Part shown: positions 21,172 to 31,881 of the stretch, in pieces
Layout: every line of letters starts with the position of its first letter
How positions within the stretch are numbered: the first letter of the stretch is position 1
Assembly (NCBI GenBank): GCA_949752735.1
Contig: OX457036.1
Coordinates: 93,352,868-93,416,867, forward strand
Reading direction: 5' to 3'
DNA length: 64,000 bases
From: Lumbricus terrestris
Lineage: Eukaryota; Annelida; Clitellata; Crassiclitellata; Lumbricidae
The notes under the pieces: generated by a model
The model's input: the letters and a program-made list of their open reading frames with translations, nothing else
Database searches by the model: none
What the model was told of the DNA's origin: nothing
Translations under genes and position numbers: made by a program

Positions 21172-21356
21172 GTCGTAGATCATGCCTCGGAGAAATGTTA
21201 GCTCGTCAGGAAGTTTTCCTCTTCCTTACTGGTTGGATGCAACGATTCAATGTTCAGCATGGCGCAGATGGTCTGAAGATTAACGAAAAGCCAATTGTTA
21301 AGGCAACCATGACGCCACTGCCGTTCAAGATCCGCATGATACCTCGAGAAGGCTGA
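21172..21356 (+). CDS. P450 gene B coding exon 5 (haem ligand, C-terminus)
   Basis: It follows TTGTTCTGCAG and completes GRRSCLGE, placing the haem-ligand cysteine. It ends PLPFKIRMIPREG and TGA at 21354-21356. Same length as the gene A terminal exon. Confidence 0.96.
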
Positions 21357-21748
21357 GGAAATGTCTTCAGGCTTCAAGACTATATTCTTATACTGGTTGC
21401 TTTTTAGATTCTCATATATTTAAGCAAATTCGCAGCTCAATTCATGTCGTCTTTGACGTCCATATTATGGTCTTAATTGCGAAGTAGCCTATCTCAGCCT
21501 CATCCGGTGTTTAGGCCGACAAGAGATGAAGTCTATTAGCCCACCTTGGTCTCGGCTTGCCACACCACAGAATCGTGCATATGCCTCTCCTAGCCTAACC
21601 CTTTGCTGTGCCATGGAATGAACTTCATAGTTCATACTATAATTTCTGCTGAGAACTTGCCTCCTCTCGGAGGACTACTTTCAAGTTCTGTGACCTAAAG
21701 GTGGGAGCGCCTTTGATTATGTTGTAGCCTGCTGTAAACGCACTAGTA
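21357..21748. other. 3' flank of P450 gene B with a short L2-like tail
   Basis: Presumed 3' UTR. GGGAGCGCCTTTGATTATG near 21706 resembles the L2 3' tail. I see no AATAAA close to the stop. Confidence 0.45.
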
Positions 21749-22958
21749 CACCGTGATTCAAAAAAAGTAAGCCAAAATGTTTTTCAAATGTCTCCAATGC
21801 CTGATGACATATCACGCTAAAAAATTTCAAATATTTAGAGAACTGGACCAAGAATATGATTCCAAAATTTCATGAGATAAAGTTGAACGGATAAAAAGAT
21901 ATGAATCTTCCAACTTCATATGTCGAAATTTCAGTTTACAAGCAATTTTCTGTAAGATTCAATAGAATGTAAGTCTAACTGTTTTTCTTATATCTCTAGT
22001 GACTGATGATTAATCATACTAAAATTATCCATATATGTAGAGAATTGAAAAACAATATGATTCCAACAGTTTGGTTTGATTATTTAATTAAATAAGATGC
22101 TCAAAATGTCCTCCTTCTGCTTGCATGCAAGCCTATAGAGGCGCTGGCGCCATTGTGCAACAGCATCGTCGATTATCCTCTGGTCCAGGCCATCTCACAC
22201 TTCCATCAAGCGTTGCTTCAGATCGTTTATACCATGGATTGTTGTCTACTCGGTCTTGCATCAAGCTCCACACTTTATGGTCGACAGGATTCAAATCTGG
22301 GCTGTTCGGAGGCCATAATGTGGGAGAAATGAAGTCTGGCGTCTCTCTTGTCAGCATTTCAATGGTTTCCTTGGCTCTGTGGGCTGGGGCACTGTCCTGT
22401 TGAAAAACAACCTTCTGGGGCTAGATTTCTGATTACAGATAGAGGATGTTGTGACAGCAGAACGTCGCGATAATAGGATCCATTAATTTTTACTCCAGGG
22501 TCACTGAAGACCAAAATTGAAAACTATCAAGCGTCGAAACCGCAAAGAGCACCATAACAGACTTGCTGAAAACTGAAGTTTCGGGAGATGAAGTTGAAAT
22601 ATTCATATCTTTCTATACGTTCAAATTTATGACTTGATATTTTGGAATCCCATTCTTGATTCAATTCTCTAAATATTGGGAAAATTTTACTATGATTAAT
22701 TATCAGGTCATAAAGATACTGAAAAAGTTTGACTCACATTTTATTGAATCTAACAGAAAATTGCTTGTAAACTGAAATTTCGGCATATGAAGTTGAAAGA
22801 TACATATCTTTTTATCCGTTCAACTTTATCTCATGAAATCTTGGAATCATATTCTTGGTCCAATTCTCTAAATATTTGGAAAATTTTAGCGTGATATGTT
22901 ATCAGGCATTGGAGATATATGAAAAATAATTTGGCTTACTTTTTTTTGAATCACGGTG
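21749..22958 (-). mobile_element. Mariner/Tc1 element with about 230-bp inverted ends
   Basis: CACCGTGATTCAAAAAAAGT at the left and CTTTTTTTTGAATCACGGTG at the right are flanked by TA. The inverted similarity continues inward for about 230 bases and more weakly beyond (for example TTTCAGTTTACAAGCAATTT at 21929 against AAATTGCTTGTAAACTGAAA near 22749). The centre keeps a minus-strand transposase remnant, TLWPPNSPDLNPVDHKVWSL near 22310-22250, with the last catalytic D. The rest is deleted, so it is non-autonomous. Confidence 0.9.
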
Positions 22959-22960
22959 TA

Positions 22961-23390
22961 GAATAGAATTGAATAAATACTTTACCTTGCACGGAACAGA
23001 TAATGACACTGAACGTAACGCATTGAAATTTTTGGGCGCTGTGGACGCCATGTATACCTTCAGCCTACCCTTCTGTGTCACCCTCAAAACAGGCCGTTGC
23101 TCTAAAGTGTCCAAATCTGGGGACGTCAGTAGGTTCAACATAGGCTATTTTATGCTTTGATTTTAAAGCCATGTTTCAATTGTAGTGATGATTTTTATTT
23201 GAATTCAAAATTTGCGCTTTTGAAGTTAACAAACCACCGGAATCCTATGTTTGGTATACGATTCATTAATCGATATATAGGCCTAGTTACTATATCTCCT
23301 AGTAATGCTATTTCATATTATTAGGGTTTCTGCTATGGTGCTATGTTGCTTCACTAAGTTGTGCTATTGCCAATCGTGAGTTAAAATAGA
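22961..23390. other. Intergenic, nothing recognised
   Basis: No open frame with family resemblance and no bounded repeat. Confidence 0.5.
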
Positions 23391-23398
23391 CCTATAGG

Positions 23399-23759
23399 CA
23401 GGGCCGTAGCAACAAGGAACGTGGCCCCCTCCGAACATAACAATTATGTCCGAGCAGTGGGGCCCCCTACAATGCAGAAAGTGGAAACAGTATTTACTTT
23501 ACTCAATAGTCCTATGCAGGGCTCATATACATGTATATTATGTATAGGCCTACATAGACCTGCAGTATGCGTGTACTCCGTATTTACTTCACGACATTGT
23601 CAGCAAAACCAATAATTATGGATCGTGGCATCGTGCAATAGCATATTAAATAAATGTCACTTACTTAGTTATACTTTACATATTTTACACATTTAGGGGC
23701 CCCTTCCTTGCGGGGCCCCCTTCGGTCGGAGGGTACGGAGGGCGGTCGCTACGCCTCTG
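23399..23759. mobile_element. 361-bp hAT-type MITE, copy 2
   Basis: Same ends as copy 1 (CAGGGCCGTAGCAAC … GGTCGCTACGCCTCTG) and apparently identical in sequence. The exact duplication CCTATAGG lies at 23391-23398 and 23760-23767. Confidence 0.95.
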
Positions 23760-23767
23760 CCTATAGG

Positions 23768-24073
23768 CCTATATGCCTACTACACGGTGCTGTGTCGTTT
23801 TCTCGCGTGAAAAATCAATCAGTCGATTTTCATTGTAAGTTGCAACCATCAACAGTCAAACAAGCGGGCAATGATTTGGAGAGATCTCACCCAATAAATT
23901 CACTGAAAATGCGAACGGGATCGATTTCATATGATTTCATACGGTTGCCATACTTTACAATGTAAGCCTACATTTACAATAGGCCTAGCATTCAGGGAAG
24001 CAATTGAAACATTACAACAATTATTTTGCGCTAGCTAAATGCCAATCCGGAAAAATTCCGTGTTTACAGTATT
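23768..24073. other. Intergenic, nothing recognised
   Basis: Short AT-rich spacer between two transposons. No feature supported. Confidence 0.5.
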
Positions 24074-24339
24074 AATATTAACAGTGCCGGCGCCAGGATT
24101 TCAGTTTTGGAGGGGCTGAAGCCCGCGGCCAAATTTTCCATTCTCGCCGCCAAAATTTCTGACGACCTTTTTTTTTTTGTCATCGACCAAAATCTCATGA
24201 AAATTTTCCATCTTCGCCGCCAATATTTCTGACGACCTTTTTTTTTTTTAGTCATCGACCAAAATCGTGGATATTTCAATGTAAAAAATTCAGATGGTCA
24301 GTTTTTTAGGGGGGGCTGAGCCTCTTGTAGTATACCCCG

Positions 24340-24600
24340 CAGTCGATCGAGTTGATCGATCGAGTCGATCATAACTCGGCCAAGTCGAGTCGATCGAAAA
24401 ATCGTCGACTCGATCGACTTGCAAGTCGAGTCGATCGTGAGTCATGCCAAGTCGAGTCGATCGAAAAATCGTCGACTCGATCGACTTGCAAGTCGAGTCG
24501 ATCGTGAGTCTTGCCAAGTCGAGTCGATCGAAAAATCGTCGACTTGCAAGTCGAGTCGATCGTGAGTCTTGCTAAGTCGAGTCGATCGTTGTTTCATCCA
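24340..24600. repeat. TCGA/GATC tandem array, left side
   Basis: Units of about 65 bases contain AAGTCGAGTCGATCG, ATCGTCGACTCGATCGACTT and GTGAGTC. The array is highly self-complementary because TCGA, GATC and GTCGAC are palindromes. Confidence 0.9.
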
Positions 24601-24842
24601 CTCGACTCGATTTAGAAATATTTTACTTAGGCATATACTATTTCTTGAAGTCTCAAAGTGACCTACAAGTCCTACATGTCATGTATAGTTCATGATATAA
24701 CGATGTAATTCAGTTTGTGCACACAAGTTCAGCTAACGAATCTTTTGGCAGCTGTCTATTTCGTGTTAGTAGGTCTTACATGGAACTGTGAAAGTTGACT
24801 ATAGAGTATAGACGTACGTTTTTGACTTGAGTTGAACGAATA

Positions 24843-25566
24843 CAGGGGCGGATACAGAAATTTTGGAAGGGATGGACAAAATTAATATGTGGTCTTGGGC
24901 CGAAATTTTTTTCGCTGGTCTTCCGCCGAAAGAATCTTTTTTTTGCATTTCGCCCAAAAAACTTCTAAAAACTCGTGGCGACTCCGGTTATTTAAAATTT
25001 GATGGCTTTTTTAGTCATGTTCTAGGCCTACTTTCTCTCTCACCTTCCTGTTCCCGCTGCGTTGATTTACAGCCTCTTGAAACCTGATGGAGAGAGGCAG
25101 CGGCGCCCGCAGACGTACGCACTTACGCAAGTGCGTACAGCAGCGGCGCCCGTAGACGTACGCACATAGGCAAGTGCGTACAGCGCGATGACCCAAAAGG
25201 TATGTTTTTGGAAAATTCTAGGTTGCTGACTAAAAAAAAAAAAGGTCATCAGTTTTTTCGGCGGATAGAAAAGGTATGTTTTTTTGGAAAATCTAGATTG
25301 ATGACTAAAAAAAAAAAGGTCATCAGTTTTTTCGGCGGATAGAAAAGGTATGTTTTTCGGAAATTCTAGGTTGATAAAAAAAGTCAAGTCATCAGTTTTT
25401 TCGGCGACCTAACGAAAATAAAATTTCTGTGCGTACAAGAAAAAAAATCCTGCGGGCGCCGCTGGAGAGAGGGACCACGTGCGTCATTTGCGAATCTCTG
25501 AATGGGGTGCAGGGGTGGGGCATGGCTGGGTTGCCCCCTTAGGCCCCTTCCTTGGATTCGCTCCTG
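24843..25566. mobile_element. Probable degraded hAT, CAGGGGCGGATAC family
   Basis: CAGGGGCGGATACAG at the left and CTTGGATTCGCTCCTG at the right are imperfect inverted ends. The flanks AACGAATA and AATGAGCA match at 5 of 8 positions only. It contains the smaller element at 25098-25464. Confidence 0.5.
25098..25464. mobile_element. 367-bp hAT-type MITE, CAGCGGCGCCCGCAG ends
   Basis: It starts CAGCGGCGCCCGCAG and ends CTGCGGGCGCCGCTG, a perfect inverted pair flanked by GAGAGAGG (25090-25097, 25465-25472). The left end is duplicated in tandem (second CAGCGGCGCCCG at 25139). The interior is about 2.5 copies of a roughly 65-base unit with GGTCATCAGTTTTTTCGGCG. Confidence 0.92.
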
Positions 25567-25629
25567 AATGAGCATGATATATCCTGTATGCAAGTCATGT
25601 AGATGTTAATTTTGAGAATATAAAACGGG

Positions 25630-26570
25630 ACCTTTCATGACGTCACTTCGATTATGATGCAATTCTACAATTAATTAAGTTCAATGAGAAAACGAAATTA
25701 GGCCTCCTGTGACGTCACTTCGATCAGGACACAGATCTGCTGTCATATTATTTCATTAATGTTGAGAATACAGAATTAGGCCTATGCCTATTGTAACGTC
25801 ACTCTGATTATGATACAATTTTACTATTATATTTTAAGTTCACATATAGAATTAAAAACAGCGCCTATTGTGACGTCACATCGATTATGATACAAATGTA
25901 CTATAGGCCTATTATGGAAGTGCATTTTTGAGAATATAAACAAGGTCTATTGTGACGTCACTTCGATTATGAGACAAATGTACTATTATAAAAGTGCACA
26001 TTGAGAATATAAACAAGGTCTATTGTGGCGTCACTTCGATTATTATACAGATCTACCAGTATATTATGTTCATTTTGCGAATATAAAACGGGGCCTTTTA
26101 TGACGTCACTTTTATTATAATACAATTCTACTATTAAATAAGTTCACTGAGAAAACGAAATTAGGTCTATTTTGGCGTTATTTCGATTATAATACAGATC
26201 TTCTGTCATATAAAAATTATTTCATTTTCATAATACAAAACTGGAACTGTTTAAACGCAACATCGCTCTGATTATCATAAAAGTCTATTATTATTATTCC
26301 GTTTGAGAAAACTAGGCCCATTGTGACGTCACTTCGATCATGATACAAACCCACTATTAAAGAAGTTCATTTTGAGAATGAAATAGGCCTATTGTGGCTA
26401 ACTTCGATTATTACACAGATCTTCCGTAATAATTATTGAGATTCATTTACATAATCTAAAACGAGGCCTATTGTGACGTCACTACGATTACAGTGCAAAT
26501 CTATAAATTCATTGAGAATACGAAATTAGGCGTATTGTTACGTCACACAGATTTATTACACAGATCTGCT
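25630..26570. repeat. Satellite of about 75-bp units with CRE-like TGACGTCA sites
   Basis: About thirteen degenerate units each contain a version of (T/G)GACGTCACTTCGATTATGAT, an AT-rich middle and (A/G)GGCCTATTG. Clear TGACGTCA cores stand at about 25638, 25711, 25871, 25952, 26101, 26320 and 26474; the other units carry variants such as TGGCGTCA or TAACGTCA. TGACGTCA is the palindromic CREB/ATF binding site. The array lies inside the element at 24331-26849. Confidence 0.9.
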
Positions 26571-26629
26571 ATCGTATAATTTCATTTTAAGATCATATAA
26601 CTGCAGATTGTGAGCAAGAGACAAAACTA

Positions 26630-26840
26630 GGTCAAGTCGACGCGAAGTCGATCGAGTCGATCGTCGGTCGAGCCAAGTCGATCGAGTCGTTGAGAGGTCG
26701 GCGAGTCGACGAAGTCGGTCGAGTCGATCGTCGGTCGAGCCAAGTCGATCGAGTCGTTGAGAGGTCGGCGAGTCGACGAAGTCGATCGAGTCGATCGTCG
26801 CGCGAGCCAAGTCGATCGTAGCCCACGACTCGATCGACTG
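26630..26840. repeat. TCGA/GATC tandem array, right side
   Basis: Units of about 66 bases contain AAGTCGATCGAGTCGTTGAG, AGGTCGGCGAGTCGACGAAG and GATCGTCG. It is the subterminal counterpart of the array at 24340-24600 in the same element. Confidence 0.9.
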
Positions 26841-26976
26841 CGGGGTATATCTTGTAGGGGGGGCTTAGCCCCCCCCCAACCCCCCTAGCGCCGCCACTGA
26901 ATATTAATGTGCTTTTATAAGTAGCCTATAATAGCCTACCGAGTCCTTGAACAGTGAGTTTAAATATGTCAATAAT

Positions 26977-28225
26977 CGTAAACTCGAAATTTCAAAAGCG
27001 CCACTCGAAAGCCAAGGGCGGGGCACCAGCTTATTCACGAGCGCTGCGTTGAGTTAGAAGGGGTGTTCATGAGAGTAGTCCGTGTGGTCCGGGTCGAGTT
27101 ACCACAGGTTCAGACGCGGGTGTAGTCTGGGCCGGGAATTGGAGGGTGGAGGATGAGATGAGACAAGGTAAAAGTTCGTGAAAAGGAGTGTCTTAAGTTC
27201 CGAATGAAAAGCCCGCGGTGTGATGGATAGAGGGGCCTGAGGAAGTTTATGGTGTGTGATTAGTAATGATGGTGGAGGCAGTGTGAGAATTGTGGAAAAA
27301 TAACTGGGGGGGTTGGACCATTATCCACTTGGAATTGGGGTGTAAAAAACATACTTTAACATGGGGCTCTAAGAAAGACTGGGGGGGTCGAAACCCCCCA
27401 ACCCCCCCGGCAATTCTCACCCTGGGTGGAGGGACTGAAAATGATCGGAACTCAGCAGGCAGATCATTCCAAAGGCGTGGTGCTGAGTTGGATATGGCTC
27501 TGTTGGAGAACTTGAGATGACTTGTGACCGGCGGTCGAGAGAGTGTAAGGCAGGAGGATGATCGGGTAGAACGGGTAGGCTGTATGGTGAACAGTTCGCG
27601 AAGATATCTGGGCTGGAAGCATTGTAAGGAGTTTTAGGTTAAGGAGAGAACTTTGAAGTGGATTCGCTCTGGGATTTTCAACCAGTGAAGTGATTTGAGG
27701 ATGGGGTGATGTGATGATGTCTGGGTGTTCTGGTGACGGCTCTAGCTAGAGAATTTTGAATGAGTTGGAGGCGCTTAAGTTGTGAGAAGTCAAGGTTTAA
27801 GAACAGCTAGGGAGTTGCATTAGTCAAGTTTTGAGTGGACGATGGACGTCGCAATGGTGGAAGCAGTTTTGAAATCAAGCATAGGTCGGATGCGTCGGAG
27901 GTCCCGGATGTGCATGAAACAGGAGCGCGATAGGTTAGATACATGTATGTGGTTAGAGAAGGAGAGATGCGAGTCAAACATTAGGCCCTACACCAAGATT
28001 GCGAACAGAAGCATCGGAAGTAAAGGTGAGAGTTGAAGAGTTAGTCGATAGGTGTATAATTGAAGGGTCTGGGATATTCTTGATTTGATCATGAAGGCCA
28101 AGAATAATTAACTATCTGTTTTGGTGGAGTTGAGGCAGAGGAGGTTCGAAGACATCCATTGAGAGATTAGATTGACCACATTGAAAAGTTGAGCAATGGA
28201 GGTGCATGGAAAAAGAGCCCGCGGA
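26977..28225 (-). mobile_element. Decayed LINE, same family as 32866-35358
   Basis: Starts on the plus strand with GCGCCACTCGAAAGCCAAGG and ACCAGCTTATTCACGAGCG, the LINE 3' end. It continues with sequence parallel to 33016-33860, for example GTGGACGATGGACGTCGCAA at 27836 against ACTATGGATGTGGCTATTGT at 33571, and the same TGCATGAAACA further on. Stops and indels abound. A G-rich piece of about 130 bases is inserted near 27295-27425. Confidence 0.8.
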
Positions 28226-29585
28226 GAAGCAGGGTCTACTGCGCCATGGGGGGGGGGGGGTGGAAGCTGACTCCTTCCAATTTGGGCCAGGGGGAAAGGT
28301 TTCCCCCTAATGATAAAGTTGAGTATTGAAGATTTTCTCCTGAACATTTCCCCCGGTACCGTATTCCCCAGCATCTGCCATGGACTTCCTCCTGGTAAAT
28401 TCCTTGAACAATTCCCTCCCCGTCATAGCACAAGGTAAATCTTCATTTAATTTGACTTTTTCTTAACACTCACATAAATTTGTCCTTGCACTTCCATCAC
28501 ATTCGCACCCATCAGGGCTTGCACGTGTGGTGGAGTAAGTAACCTGATTCAACTTGTGCCAAAGGGAAATCCACCCTAATGGTAGATGGGCATGAGAGAT
28601 AGACTCACCGACAGAAATTGCGGACCCCTGAGCAGAGCAGTCCCGGGCCCTAAACTCTCTTTACGCTTTTGGACCAATAAATAAAGCAAATAGAAACAAC
28701 AAAAGTGTGGATAGGCTACTAATGTAAGATAATGCATAGACCTACATTTATGATTTTAACCAGTTCTTGATGCTAAGAATTCAAATTTAAAATATAAGCC
28801 TATGGTAAATAGTTAATCAACAAGTACCATTTATGGATTTAATTGCAGCGAAATCGTTTTTGATATTCTGGTAGTTCTCCATTTTGTCTGCGAGTCTTAA
28901 AAGATGCACTTCGGAAATGCTCTTTTTTCATGGCCTGGAAAATTGTCCGGATGACCGTTTCTTATAATAATTATAGTAGTCTATGCGGTGTCAATCAAGC
29001 CTTTTTAGAGTTGAACAGTTCCATATAATTTCAGCATTTTCTTAAGTCTTGTTAATGATGTAATCTTTTGGAATAATTACGATGTTAACACCACAGGCTT
29101 CATATTCATCCATTCAGATCATCATGTGCGTTTACCCCAATGGAATCAACCGGCCGATGTAGGATTGAATACGGGCACTAATTTTGGTATTCCTGGGATT
29201 TCTAATTGAAATACGGGTAGGCTAGTGTGCGACTACCAACGTTTGCCTTTTCAAACTTATTAGCTTTTTCTTTTCTTTTTGCACTCCAGATTTGGGTTTA
29301 TATTTTCACTCATCACGAAAGACATTTAGATTTGTTTGGCATTTGCCCTATGATTTAAATTGGGCAACGCATAATTTAGCGGCAGAGCGTTCTGAGACGG
29401 AGGTGGGCGTACGTGTACTTTGGAAAAAAAACTCATAGGCCTAATTAATTAAGGCAATGGACAGTTGCTTGAAACTTAAACAGCTGTTGTAGTTATGACT
29501 TATGTGACAGTAACAATCTATATTTTAAAAGACATTAATTTAATCATAAAATGCATACATAGGCTAAATCACATAGGCCTAAGTG
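28226..29585. other. Intergenic, nothing recognised
   Basis: A G(12) run near 28249 and AT-rich sequence. No coding region or bounded element supported. Confidence 0.45.
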
Positions 29586-30345
29586 ATTATAGGCTGGGCC
29601 CGCTGCCCGCATTCAACATATGAGAAATATTATGATCAATTTGGCCCGGGCCCCCTCCGGGCCCCTAAAAGTCGCCGGGCCCTGGGCATTTGCCCATTGC
29701 CCCTCCCTCTCGGCGGGCCTGTCACTGCACAACATTGCTTTTACAACTGCACAAATTCATTTTGTGTCGAACTGCACGTTTGAAATAATCATGGAGGTGA
29801 GGCGGAAGAGGAGGATCAGGATAGGATTTGTGAGAATGCAATGTTGAGTGAAAGAGTGTGGCGAGATAGGCCCCATTATAGCAACAGCTAGGATTAGGCC
29901 TACGTGAAATACTGGTGAGATCGTAGTATTGGTAAGATAGTCTAAGCCTAGGCCAAGGCCTATCTGTTATAGGCTACTATATAGACCTACTGGTGGAAGC
30001 TTGTTTGACAGAGAAGGAACATATAGGCATATATATAATTTCTATAGGCGATATGTGGTTCTAGAGTGGTCGAATTCATTGGGCTACTCTCCCGGAAAAG
30101 CCAACAGAAACTTTATATAGGCCTGTACAAGAAGGCTAGCCGACATGAAGATTAGCCTATAGTAGTTGGTTGTAAGTTAACGCAATAGAAAACTAAACAT
30201 TATGCCCTCAACAAGCCAAATGCACGTAAAGAGTAAAGACCTTCAGCGGGGGTGTCTTCCCCACACTAGGCGTTATGCCCCACCCCACCCTAATTATAAA
30301 TCTTATTTAGAAACTTCAAACTGACACACCACAATTTATATCAAT
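29586..30345. other. Intergenic with a GC-rich insert
   Basis: A GC-rich block at about 29593-29731 (CTGGGCCCGCTGCCCGC … CTCTCGGCGGGCCTG) has weakly inverted ends like other MITEs here, but no target duplication was found. The rest is AT-rich with many TAGGCCTA-type motifs. Confidence 0.4.
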
Positions 30346-30353
30346 ATTTATAG

Positions 30354-31873
30354 CAGGGGTGTCAAACCTTTTTTAGTGGCGGGCCAGTGTGAACATCTTT
30401 CAAGAAGTGGCGGGCCACATGGGCGCCCGCAGAAATTTTGCGGGGGGGGGGGGTGGGCAAATTTTTACGCTAGTCGCGGCTAAATATTTTAGTAGCAAGA
30501 GCTTGAAAAATGCAAAGCCGGAAATTAAGAATAGCCTACGAGTATTTTTCAAATAGGTTTCTTATGCAAATTTCTCAGTTTCATTTTTGTATAACTTTTA
30601 ATACGGATAGTTTCCATAGAAATTTGTTAAAAATGAAAACGTAGATGTTAGAAAGTAATGTCCTAAAGGTGCGCTATATAAGTCCATAGAATGAACTAAT
30701 GAAAAAATGAACATAAAATAGGTGTCAGTTTTCAAGGGGCAAGTGCTTCTATAGATAGCTACTTGTAAAGCGCCACTCACAAACCAATCGCAGAGCACCA
30801 GTTTTTTCACACGTACTGCATCGAGTCAGAAACGGTAGAAACCTACTCCAGAGAGTAGTCAGAAAGAGGTCCGAATCTGGCAGCCTGAGGGTCAGAGTAA
30901 CTGTTAATGCGGATGTCGTTTAGGAAGGTGAAGGATCCGAGGATCAGATGAGTGTGGGTATAAATTCTTTTGAAAAGATCTCTCTTTGTCAGTTTGGTGT
31001 AAATCCTGAGGCGTGATAACCAGAGCCAAGTTTACCTACAGTTTGACCTCCCTGGATTCTGTACTGGCAGCTTGCAAAATGGACAAAATGGAGCCTGGCT
31101 TAAAGCAGACTTGGTTAATTTAACTACAATGCTAGTGAATAAGCAGATCTCGATCCCTGATGTAATTTCAGTGTACTTCGAGATATTTTCAAATTTTTGC
31201 ATTAGTAATTTTTTTCGCAATTGTGATTATTTGCACTAGGCCTACAGCTAGATTCCACTCGAGTATGCCATAATCTATAGGTCTGCTGTTTGCATGGGCC
31301 TTCGTAGGAGGGCTGAAAGCCTATGGTCATTGTTACAGTTTTTAGAAAGGGCTTTGACATGCAAGTCAGAAAGTTATAAGAGCATGCTTATTTCTATACA
31401 AATCTCAAAAATGTAGATTTCTGACTTTCACTGTCTGTATCATTCATATCATTGGTGCATTAATGCAAAGAATTTTGTTAAAACCCCAAAAGTAGTAGGC
31501 CTAGTTAAAAACATAGGTGTCAATTTTCTAGGGGGCAAGTGCCCCCTTGCCTCTATGTGCGGGCGCCCATGGCGGGCCAGGGCGTCGAAGCTCCTGAGCA
31601 AAATTGGGGATTGATCTGTGAGATAGCTCCTGGCCAGCCAAAACCAACCGGAAACCATAGAATAGCATAGATACACAGTCTACACAGAGCTGCGAGTCTG
31701 AGCAAAGGTGACGTCTGTAAGAAAAACCTCCATGTATTTGGCGCTGTCTGTAAAATAAAAAAATTTGAATTTTTATCCTCTAATTTTGTAATCTTTAGGG
31801 AAGGCTACGCGGGCCAGAAAAAAATCGTCGGCGGGCCAGAAATGGCCCGCGGGCCAGCTCTTTGACACCCCTG
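30354..31873. mobile_element. Outer hAT with GGCGGGCCA subterminal repeats
   Basis: It starts CAGGGGTGTCAAACC and ends GCTCTTTGACACCCCTG, flanked by the exact 8-bp duplication ATTTATAG (30346-30353, 31874-31881). GGCGGGCCA/GGCGGGCCAG recurs near both ends, as expected for subterminal transposase-binding repeats. Without the nested insertion it is about 360 bases. No transposase. Confidence 0.95.
30418..31571. mobile_element. Inner hAT, CATGGGCGCC family (1154 bp)
   Basis: It starts CATGGGCGCCCGCA and ends TGCGGGCGCCCATG. The duplication GCGGGCCA (30410-30417, 31572-31579) is part of a subterminal repeat of the outer element. The interior follows the copy at 6577-7657 throughout, with point changes and small indels. 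Confidence 0.95.
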
Positions 31874-31881
31874 ATTTATAG

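Larger units (their letters stand above)
9651..21356 (+). other. Cytochrome P450 gene B, complete transcription unit (CYP2 clan)
   Basis: Five coding exons of 230, 119, 797, 133 and 185 nt join with phases 2, 1, 0 and 1 into 1464 nt, that is 487 residues plus stop, the usual length of microsomal CYP2 enzymes. Visible landmarks in order are an N-terminal membrane anchor, a proline-rich hinge (PPSLPSLPLVG), an I-helix AGSETT, an ExxR motif (EVMR), PxRF (PDRF) and the haem signature FSLGRRSCLG. The C-helix position that normally reads WxxxR appears to be FKRYH. The family uses NADPH-P450 reductase to insert oxygen into lipophilic substrates; the specific substrate is unknown. All four introns are loaded with transposons. 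Confidence 0.93.
24331..26849. mobile_element. Inner element with TATACCCCGCAGTCGATCGA ends (2519 bp)
   Basis: Left end TATACCCCGCAGTCGATCGA; right end TCGATCGACTGCGGGGTATA, an exact inverted pair. It is flanked by the 8-bp duplication TCTTGTAG (24323-24330, 26850-26857). Both subterminal zones are arrays of GTCGATCGAGTCGATCG-type sequence, and the centre holds further insertions and a CRE-like satellite. No transposase frame. The 8-bp duplication suggests hAT, but the end sequence is unlike the other hATs here. Confidence 0.88.
24082..26899. mobile_element. Outer hAT of a nested composite, GGCGCCGCCACTG family (2818 bp)
   Basis: It starts CAGTGCCGGCGCCAGG and ends CTAGCGCCGCCACTG, flanked by the exact duplication AATATTAA (24074-24081, 26900-26907). 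Its own sequence is only about 300 bases: 24082-24330 and 26850-26899. The rest is a second element inserted at 24331-26849. The left arm holds a direct repeat around AAATTTTCCAT…TTTCTGACGACC. No transposase. Confidence 0.93.

Noticed and set aside
25630..26570. Possible CRISPR-like array because of regular spacing
   Set aside because: Units are degenerate throughout with no constant repeat and unique spacer pattern, and the context is an animal transposon.
24290..26826. Open frames rich in R, D, S and T (for example RLDRLDLQVDR)
   Set aside because: They translate the TCGA/GATC arrays and show no domain.
27290..27520. Plus-strand frame rich in W and G
   Set aside because: It spans a G-rich insertion in a decayed minus-strand LINE and has no family resemblance.
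29593..29731. GC-rich MITE
   Set aside because: The ends are only weakly inverted and no 8-bp flanking duplication could be found.
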